Positions 25,814 through 31,047 of a DNA stretch of 31,047 nucleotides are shown piece by piece. Below the pieces are notes generated by a model that saw only the letters and a program-made list of their open reading frames with translations, was not told the DNA's origin and searched no databases. The first letter of the stretch is position 1, and each line of letters opens with the position of its first letter. A program made the translations under genes and the position numbers. This DNA is from Spirochaetales bacterium (GTDB taxonomy: Bacteria > Desulfobacterota_D > UBA1144). The stretch is from the NCBI GenBank assembly GCA_002730475.1, contig PCAG01000018.1, positions 1 through 31,047 of the forward strand, given 5' to 3'.

Positions 25814-26733
25814 ATTTGTTTTTTTTTAATATAAATAGGCCGATCCTTAATCTGTTCGTAAATTTTTGAAATATATAATCCTACTACACCAATAAAAATT
25901 AACTGCAAACCACCAAGAAAAGTTAAGATTGCAATTATATCTGTGTAGCCTATTGGAGAGGTATCAGGTGAAAATAATTTCTTTGTTATTGCATACAATC
26001 CATATGAAAAAGAAAGTATAGATATAAAAAAACCAGAATAAAATGATAATCTTAAGGGAAAAGTAGAAAAATTTAATATACCAAAAAATGCTAATTCATT
26101 TAATTTAAAAAAATTATATTTTGCTTTACCAAACTGTCTTTTTTCAGGTATATAATCAATATACATAATATCAAATCCAGACCAAGCTATCATTCCTCTT
26201 ATAAATTTATCTCGTTCTTTAAACAATTTTAAATTATTAATAACTTTTTTATTTATTAATCTAAAATCTGAAGTATTTCTTTCTAGTTTTAAGTTAGAAA
26301 TTTTATTTATTAATAAATAAAAAATATTTGAAAAAATCCGAAATATAAAATTTCTTTCACCATGAGATTTTTTTTTCATTTGAATAACGTCAAAATTATT
26401 TTTTTGTTTTAAAATATTTGGAATTAAAGCAGTTGGATGTTGTAAATCACAGTCCATAGTAATCACATAATCACTTTTACTGTTTTCTATACCTGCATAA
26501 ATTGCTGTTTGATGTCCAAAATTTCTTGAGAAAGAAATGCAATTAACTCTTTTATCAATTTCATTTAGTTCTTGAATAATATTTAATGAATTATCAGTAC
26601 TACCATCATCAATAAAAAAAAAATTATATTCTATTTTTAGATTTAATTTATTAATTTCATTATAAATAATTTTTATATTATCTTCTTCATTATAAACAGG
26701 TATAACAAAAGTTAATTTCTCATCTTTAATCAT
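25810..26733 (-). CDS. GtrB/DPM1-like polyprenyl-phosphate glycosyltransferase (GT2)
   Basis: The 307-residue protein has a GT-A domain with FVIPVYNEEDNI, FFIDDGSTDNSL, SRNFGHQTAIYAGI and the DCD metal triad at 94-96 followed by LQHP. RQFGKAKYNFFKL is the conserved loop just before two C-terminal membrane helices (about 225-250 and 265-290). This is the layout of GtrB/ArnC/DPM1, which load a sugar onto undecaprenyl phosphate for use by a GT-C or GtrC enzyme in the periplasm. The polytopic protein at 23515 is a candidate partner. The gene overlaps its neighbours by 4 and 8 bp in a three-gene - strand unit. Confidence 0.9.
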   Translation of the reverse strand: MIKDEKLTFVIPVYNEEDNIKIIYNEINKLNLKIEYNFFFIDDGSTDNSLNIIQELNEIDKRVNCISFSRNFGHQTAIYAGIENSKSDYVITMDCDLQHPTALIPNILKQKNNFDVIQMKKKSHGERNFIFRIFSNIFYLLINKISNLKLERNTSDFRLINKKVINNLKLFKERDKFIRGMIAWSGFDIMYIDYIPEKRQFGKAKYNFFKLNELAFFGILNFSTFPLRLSFYSGFFISILSFSYGLYAITKKLFSPDTSPIGYTDIIAILTFLGGLQLIFIGVVGLYISKIYEQIKDRPIYIKKKQI

Positions 26734-27645
26734 TATAAATTATTTTCTTTAATCCTAATTCTAATTTAGTGTGTGGTTTATATTTTATAAGTTTGAATAA
26801 TTTTTTAGAATTTCCAAATCTTCTCTGAACATCAAATTCTTTTCTAAATTTAGGTGTTTTAATTTTTTTAACTTTACTGTTAGAATCTGTAATCTTTTTA
26901 ATAATTTTAGCCAAATCTATCATTGTAGTCTCTGTACCTTTTGCAATATTTATTATTTCACTTTTATTTATTTTTTCTGAAACTTTTATAGTAGCTTCAA
27001 CCACATCATCTATATATGTAAAGTCCCTGGTTTGTTTTCCGTTACCATAAACAACAATATTTTTTCCATTTTTTGCTTGTTCAATAAAACGAGGTATAAC
27101 CATTCTTTTATCTTGCCTTGGTCCATAAACATTAAAATATCTTAAAGAGATGTTTTTATTGGATATTTTTTAGATATTGATTGTAAGTATATCTCATTAA
27201 ATCTTTTAGCTATCGCATATGATGATACAGGTGAGACGTTGAAGTTTTCTGTTACTGATTTTTCAATCTCAAATTTACCATAAACGCCACTCGTTGAAAT
27301 ATAAATTAATTTTTTAACTTTGTACTTTAGAGCTAAATCAATTATGTTTGCCGTCCCAATTGATTCTATATTCATAGTTTCTTAAGGATTAGACGCTACT
27401 TCCTCTACACCCAGATAGGCTGCTAAATGAAAAATTATTTGCCTGTTTTTTATGACTGACTCTAGTTTTTTTTTATCTCTTATATCCCCAAATATAAATT
27501 TAATTTTATTAATATAATTTTTATGAATTTTGTTACCTCTCAAAAGATTGTCTATAACGGTTACATCATAACCTTTGTCTACTAACTTTTCTACTAAGTG
27601 ACTTCCAATAAAACCAGCACCACCAGTAACTAATACTTTTTTCAT
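26726..27645 (-). pseudogene. NAD-dependent epimerase/dehydratase broken by a nonsense codon and a frameshift
   Basis: Reading from ATG 27645 gives [20 protein letters not shown] (NAD motif) up to a TAA at 27384-27382, where homologues read NP-L-ET, so a Leu codon has become a stop. The same frame continues as ETMNIESIGTANII with YISTSGVYG and the catalytic SSYAIAKRFNE, then hits a second stop at 27144-27142 after a TCTC repeat. The next frame picks up exactly as RYFNVYGPRQ, then TRDFTYIDDVVEA, to 26726. Two extra bases (a TC repeat) or one missing base explain the shift. The ancestor was a normal 306-residue UDP-sugar 4-epimerase or UDP-glucuronate decarboxylase-like SDR. The nonsense codon is not in a homopolymer, so this is genuine decay, not only base-calling error. 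Confidence 0.9.
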
Positions 27646-27703
27646 ATAATTTAATTGATATATACTTATTTAAATAAAATTTATATTATTATTAATTATT
27701 TAT
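27646..27703. promoter_or_regulatory. Divergent intergenic region, presumed promoters for both directions
   Basis: These 58 bases separate the - strand epimerase pseudogene from the + strand tviB-like gene and form the only divergent gap in the window. The sequence is almost wholly A/T. A TTGATA at 27655-27660 could be a -35 element for the + strand, and TATATT at 27682-27687 a -10, but the 21-nt spacer is too long for a standard sigma-70 promoter. No operator-like repeat or riboswitch is seen. The call rests on gene orientation. Confidence 0.4.
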
Positions 27704-28972
27704 ATGAAAAAAATTGCTATTATTGGTTTGGGTTATATTGGCTTACCTTTAGCTGCTTCATTCTCAAAACATTACACTGTTATTGGTTATGATAAAAATT
27801 TATCAAGAGTCAAACAATTAAATAATCTTGATGATAAAACTAATGAATATTCAAAAAAGCAGTTATTAAAATTAAGTGAAAATAAATTATTAATTACAAA
27901 TAATGAAAAAAAACTTGTTGAATGTGAAATTTTTATAATAGCAGTTCCTACCCCTGTTAATAAGAATAAAAAACCGGATTTATCACTTTTAATTCAAGCC
28001 ACCAAATTAGTGTCTAAATACATATTAAAAAATTCTATAATTATATATGAATCTACAGTTTATCCAGGAACCACAGAAAATGTATGTGTGCCAATTATTG
28101 AAAAAATTTCAAAAAAGAAATTGAATGAAGATTTTTATGTTGGCTATTCTCCTGAAAGAATAAATCCAGGAGATAAAAAAAATACTATTGAAAATGTAGT
28201 CAAGCTCACCTCAGCATCCAATAAATTTGCATTAAATATAATAGATAAACTTTATAATAAGATTGTTAAGGTAGGAACTTATAAAGTAGACAAAATAGAA
28301 GAGGCTGAAGCTGCAAAGGTAATTGAAAATGTTCAGAGAGATGTAAATATTGCACTTATAAATGAATTATCGAAGCTTTTTTCTAAACTAAATATAGATT
28401 CTAATAAAGTTTTAAAAGCAGCATCATCAAAATGGAATTTTCTTAATTTTAAGCCAGGATTAGTGGGAGGTCATTGTATTGGTGTTGATCCTTATTATTT
28501 AACTCATGTAGCAAAAAAAAATAATTTTAATCCAAAAATTATTCTCTCTGGCAGATCTATTAATGACAGTATGCCTAAATATGTTTCAGATAAAATACTT
28601 AAAACATTAAAAATTAATAAATTTAAAACTAATAATGCAAAAATATTGATTATGGGAGTAACTTTTAAAGAAAATTGTCTAGATATAAGAAATTCAAAAG
28701 TTTTTGATATTTATAAAAATTTAAAAAAAAATATAAAAATAATAGATGTTACTGATCCTTATGCGGACTCAAAAGAAGTATTTATTAATTATAAAATTAA
28801 AATTAAGAAAAAAATTAAAAAAAATTATTACGATTTAATATTAATTGCTGTTAAACATAACGAATTCAAAAAAATTAACATTAAAGAAATTTCAAAATAT
28901 TTAAATAATAATGGTATATTGATTGATCTTCTTAATCTTTTTCCTTCATATGACAAATATTGGAAGCTCTAA
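27704..28972 (+). CDS. tviB: UDP-N-acetylhexosamine 6-dehydrogenase (TviB/WbpA/WecC type)
   Basis: The 422-residue protein has the N-terminal NAD motif IGLGYIGLP (7-15), VPTPVNKNKKPDLS, YESTVYPGTTE, YSPERINPGD (148-157), the Glu/Lys pair in EAEAAKVIEN (200-209) and the catalytic cysteine Cys258 in GLVGGHCIGVDPYYLTH. GVTFKENCLDIRNSKV marks the C-terminal UDP-binding domain. The version of these motifs is that of UDP-GlcNAc/GalNAc dehydrogenases such as TviB, not UDP-glucose dehydrogenases. It oxidises C6 in two NAD+-dependent steps to a uronic acid. In this locus the product is the expected substrate for the wbpB-wbpE-wbpD genes at 6976-10585. It is separated from the broken epimerase by the only divergent spacer in the window. 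Confidence 0.92.
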   Translation: MKKIAIIGLGYIGLPLAASFSKHYTVIGYDKNLSRVKQLNNLDDKTNEYSKKQLLKLSENKLLITNNEKKLVECEIFIIAVPTPVNKNKKPDLSLLIQATKLVSKYILKNSIIIYESTVYPGTTENVCVPIIEKISKKKLNEDFYVGYSPERINPGDKKNTIENVVKLTSASNKFALNIIDKLYNKIVKVGTYKVDKIEEAEAAKVIENVQRDVNIALINELSKLFSKLNIDSNKVLKAASSKWNFLNFKPGLVGGHCIGVDPYYLTHVAKKNNFNPKIILSGRSINDSMPKYVSDKILKTLKINKFKTNNAKILIMGVTFKENCLDIRNSKVFDIYKNLKKNIKIIDVTDPYADSKEVFINYKIKIKKKIKKNYYDLILIAVKHNEFKKINIKEISKYLNNNGILIDLLNLFPSYDKYWKL

Positions 28973-28980
28973 AATACAAA

Positions 28981-30234
28981 ATGTACAAATTTAATGATAG
29001 AATTCTTTTATTATTTATTTGCTCCCTACCGTTATGTTTAATAATAGGGCCTTTTTGTAGCGATCTAACTATTACTATAGGTTCTCTAATCTTTTTAATA
29101 GGTTTAACAAAACATAAAATTAAATTTTATTTTTTAAATAAATATTCTTTATTTTTTTTTATATGGTTTTTTTATTTGTTATTTAGCTCATTAATTTCAG
29201 ATAATGTTTTTTTATCTTTGGAGAGTACATTGTTTTATTTTAGATTCTGGATTTATTCTTTAGCATTATGTTACCTTCTGATTAACTATAAAATTACTGT
29301 TTATTATTTATTCTTTTTTTTGTCGGTAGCTTTACTAATTGTATCAATTGCTGCTTATTATCAGTTATTCTTTGGTAATATTATTCTTGGATACAATTAC
29401 GATTTTAATCATAATCAATCACGGCTCAGTGGTATTTTTGGAGAAGAAAATATCTTGGGAAGTTATTTATCAAGAATATTGCCATTATTTTTTATTTTAT
29501 TTATTCAATTAAATTTTAAAAAATATCTTAATTTTTATTTTATTACTTCTTTCTTTTTAATCAATTTTATTTTGATATTGTTTTCAGGAGAGCGAACATC
29601 AATATTTTATTTTTTTATATTTATTTTATTTTTTATTTTTGATTTAAAATATTTTTTTAAAAAAATGAATCAATTATGGATTTTTTTGATTTCATTTATA
29701 GTTTTACTTATACTATTATTATATAATTCAGAAAATTTAAAAAATAGAATTTTGGAATATACTTTTTATCAATTCTCAGAAGGATCAACAATAAACATTT
29801 TCTCAATTCAACATCAAGTTATCTATAAAACAGGTATTAAAATTTTCTTGGACAACAAATATGTTGGTATTGGGCCAAAGTTATTTAGGGAAAAATGCAA
29901 AAATTATAAAACGTATTCTAAATATGATAATTCTATTGATGGATGCCAAACTCACCCTCACAATAGCTATTTACAAATATTATTGGAAACTGGAATTTTT
30001 GGTTTTTTGTTTATTATTATTATATTCATATATATGTGTATTCAATTATTTAAGTTTGTGTTTTTAATTAATTTTTCACCCGATAACTTTAGTTTTAAAT
30101 ATACTTTAGTTATGATTTTTATTACTCTTTTTCCTCTTGTTCCAACTGGAAACTTTTTTAGTAACTGGATTAGTGCTATATATTACTTACCAATTGGTAT
30201 CTTTTTATATTATAAGTTAGAAAAAGATTTTTAG
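28981..30234 (+). CDS. O-antigen ligase/polymerase (WaaL, Wzy_C family)
   Basis: The protein has about ten membrane spans and a large periplasmic loop near residues 275-335 carrying GIKIFLDNKYVGIGPKLF and CQTHPHNSYLQILLETGIFGF. The H-P-H-N-S-Y-L-Q-x-L-x-E-x-G-x-x-G pattern is the signature of the WaaL/Wzy_C family, and Arg in GERTSIF is also conserved. The ATG at 28981 is preferred (417 residues, 8 bp after tviB); a TTG at 28960 in frame would add seven residues. WaaL joins the finished polysaccharide to lipid A core in the periplasm. Since an EpsG-like polymerase exists at 18437, ligase is the better guess, but family members also act as polymerases. Confidence 0.85.
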   Translation: MYKFNDRILLLFICSLPLCLIIGPFCSDLTITIGSLIFLIGLTKHKIKFYFLNKYSLFFFIWFFYLLFSSLISDNVFLSLESTLFYFRFWIYSLALCYLLINYKITVYYLFFFLSVALLIVSIAAYYQLFFGNIILGYNYDFNHNQSRLSGIFGEENILGSYLSRILPLFFILFIQLNFKKYLNFYFITSFFLINFILILFSGERTSIFYFFIFILFFIFDLKYFFKKMNQLWIFLISFIVLLILLLYNSENLKNRILEYTFYQFSEGSTINIFSIQHQVIYKTGIKIFLDNKYVGIGPKLFREKCKNYKTYSKYDNSIDGCQTHPHNSYLQILLETGIFGFLFIIIIFIYMCIQLFKFVFLINFSPDNFSFKYTLVMIFITLFPLVPTGNFFSNWISAIYYLPIGIFLYYKLEKDF

Positions 30235-30303
30235 TTTAGTTACTTTTATGATCAAATATTTATTATTATTTCTACTATTGCTTGTTTTACAGATTTTTCT
30301 AAT

Positions 30304-30471
30304 TCATTTTTTTGCTAAAATAAGCAAAGTTATTGATTTAGTTGGAAAACTTGGGTCATGCTTAATTCTTGTAAATCTTTCTTCTTGAACTGCATTTATA
30401 ATTTCTCCATCAATTATTAATGCTGCTGAGCTATCATGAAAGAAAGCAGATATTCCTAATATTTTTATCAA
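30304..30471 (-). pseudogene. Truncated stump of a NodU/CmcH-family carbamoyltransferase
   Basis: From TTG 30471, directly after the DUF5989 stop, the frame reads IKILGISAFFHDSSAALIIDG, then VQEERFTRIKHDPSFPTKSI, and stops at 30304 after 55 codons. The H-D-S-A-A and E-E-R-F-T-R-x-K-H-D blocks are unmistakable for the N-terminus of carbamoyltransferases of about 550-600 residues, which put carbamoyl groups on sugars. Nothing of the remaining protein is recognisable downstream. A second frame is open from about 30303 to 30252 (NELEKSVKQAIV) and may be a shifted leftover or the tail of another gene. The adjacent genes DUF5989 and SxtJ are the usual partners, so this is the edge of a conserved block cut by locus turnover. 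TTG may itself be a decayed start. Confidence 0.85.
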
Positions 30472-30621
30472 TTAAAAAACCGTATAAATAAATGGAGCGA
30501 CAGCAGATCCTTGAGTTAAAACAATCAGTCCTCCAAAAACTAGCAAAATAATAATAATAGGTAAAAGCCAAAATTTTTTTCTTACTTTTAAAAATTTAAT
30601 TAATTCTATAATAAAATTCAT
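30472..30621 (-). CDS. DUF5989 family small membrane protein
   Basis: This 49-residue protein was read directly from the - strand: it begins MNFIIELIEFLK-like (MNFIIELIKFLKVRKKFW), has one membrane helix (about 19-35, rich in Leu and Ile) and ends LTQGSAVAPFIYTVF. This is the typical DUF5989 pattern: an amphipathic N-terminus, K/R-K-FW before the helix, and a 'QGS-A-APFIYT-F' terminus. The family sits between SxtJ and a carbamoyltransferase in many marine bacteria and has no known biochemical role. The ATG abuts the TAA of sxtJ and its own TAA abuts the TTG of the carbamoyltransferase stump, so all three were one operon. Confidence 0.88.
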   Translation of the reverse strand: MNFIIELIKFLKVRKKFWLLPIIIILLVFGGLIVLTQGSAVAPFIYTVF

Positions 30622-31026
30622 TTAATATTGGTCCTCTACTGTTCCTTTATTTTTTTCATATTTAATCCAATAGCTATCTACTTTAGAGTCAATTTTGTCA
30701 TCTAACAGTTTTTTTCTAAATAATACTAAAAAAAATTTAGTTGTTGTGAATGCTAAAATAAAAATTAATAGCATTATTATTGGTGATATAATTAAGCTTA
30801 ATATTTCTCCAATCTTCAACCAGATTAAATTAGGATAGTGGTAAATTTTTGGGTAAATAAAAGTAATTATAAGTAATACAATTGCAATAAACAAAAATAC
30901 AAGATTAATATTTTTACTAAAAATTAATGGTAAAAACGATAAGCAAGTAAAAAAAACAGAAAAAACAAATCCAAATGATTTTTCTGAGCTTTTTTTAACT
31001 TTAGTATGTTGTTTTATTTCTAGCAT
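30622..31026 (-). CDS. SxtJ-family membrane protein
   Basis: The 134-residue protein has three hydrophobic segments (about 20-36, 43-60 and 73-98) and a charged C-terminal tail ending with DSYWIKYEKNKGTVEDQY. YHYPNLIWLKIGEILSLIISPIIM in the centre matches the 'pN..W..lG..lg.i.sPi.m' block of SxtJ proteins, named for the saxitoxin cluster but widespread beside carbamoyltransferases and DUF5989. It is an inner membrane protein of unknown function. The start is set by the ATG at 31026-31024, with only about 20 upstream bases visible. A partner role in export or modification of the carbamoylated product has been supposed from synteny only. Confidence 0.82.
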   Translation of the reverse strand: MLEIKQHTKVKKSSEKSFGFVFSVFFTCLSFLPLIFSKNINLVFLFIAIVLLIITFIYPKIYHYPNLIWLKIGEILSLIISPIIMLLIFILAFTTTKFFLVLFRKKLLDDKIDSKVDSYWIKYEKNKGTVEDQY

Positions 31027-31047
31027 AATAATAGATTCTATATTAAA

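Noticed and set aside
27655..27687. Sigma-70 promoter with TTGATA and TATATT
   Set aside because: The spacer is 21 nt, too long for a confident call, and TA-rich hexamers occur everywhere in this sequence; kept only as a low-confidence regulatory region.
1..31047. CRISPR array, tRNA, rRNA, IS element or integrase
   Set aside because: No regularly spaced repeats, no cloverleaf-like GC-rich segments, no transposase or integrase motifs were found by eye; the islands' mobility is inferred only from gene content and breakpoints.

Overview
This window reads as a surface-polysaccharide (O-antigen or capsule type) biosynthesis locus from a very AT-rich marine bacterium, most likely an alphaproteobacterium of the SAR11/Pelagibacterales group. 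That placement is an inference from three things: the extreme A+T bias in coding and spacer DNA, the tightly overlapped genes, and the small DUF5989 protein next to an SxtJ-family membrane protein and a carbamoyltransferase remnant at the right edge. No ribosomal or other marker gene is present to settle the taxonomy.

Layout. (1) Positions 1-25014, + strand, form one long transcription unit with almost every gene overlapping or abutting the next. It starts with a deoxysugar group: a truncated SDR, a ColD-like PLP enzyme with His in place of the catalytic Lys, and an extended SDR. An ABC flippase and a GT11 fucosyltransferase-like gene follow. Next is a damaged patch: a gmd/hisF chimera and a frameshifted WbpG-type amidotransferase. 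Then come wbpB, wbpD, a wzz-like gene and wbpE for a 2,3-diacetamido uronic acid. The rest of the unit holds glycosyltransferases, a frameshifted methyltransferase, a module of CofD/YvcK-like protein + GT2 + GlmU-like nucleotidyltransferase + asparagine-synthase-like amidotransferase, an EpsG/Wzy-like polymerase, a GT-DUF218 fusion, and a polytopic GT-C-like protein. (2) Positions 25007-27645, - strand: a zinc-ribbon methyltransferase, a GtrB/DPM-like GT2, and a doubly broken NAD-dependent epimerase. (3) Positions 27704-30234, + strand: a TviB/WbpA-type UDP-HexNAc 6-dehydrogenase and a WaaL/Wzy_C ligase-like protein. (4) Positions 30304-31026, - strand: SxtJ, DUF5989 and a 55-codon stump of a carbamoyltransferase.

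How it fits together (inference). TviB would supply UDP-GlcNAcA to WbpB/WbpE/WbpD, giving UDP-GlcNAc3NAcA. The AsnB-like enzyme could amidate a uronic acid. The glycosyltransferases assemble the repeat on a lipid carrier, the ABC protein flips it, EpsG/Wzy with Wzz polymerises it, and the WaaL-like protein ligates it. The acetamidino branch known from Pseudomonas O5-type loci (HisH/HisF/WbpG) seems to be lost here, because hisF survives only as a tail fused to gmd and wbpG is frameshifted. The GDP-sugar branch needed by the ColD-like and GT11 genes also lacks an intact gmd in this window.

The most notable points are the number of broken or chimeric genes in a supposedly streamlined genome type, and the CofD-like/nucleotidyltransferase module, which could represent an uncharacterised glycan modification. 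Some single-base homopolymer indels could be sequencing errors. The nonsense codon in the epimerase, the gmd/hisF junction and the carbamoyltransferase stump cannot be explained that way.
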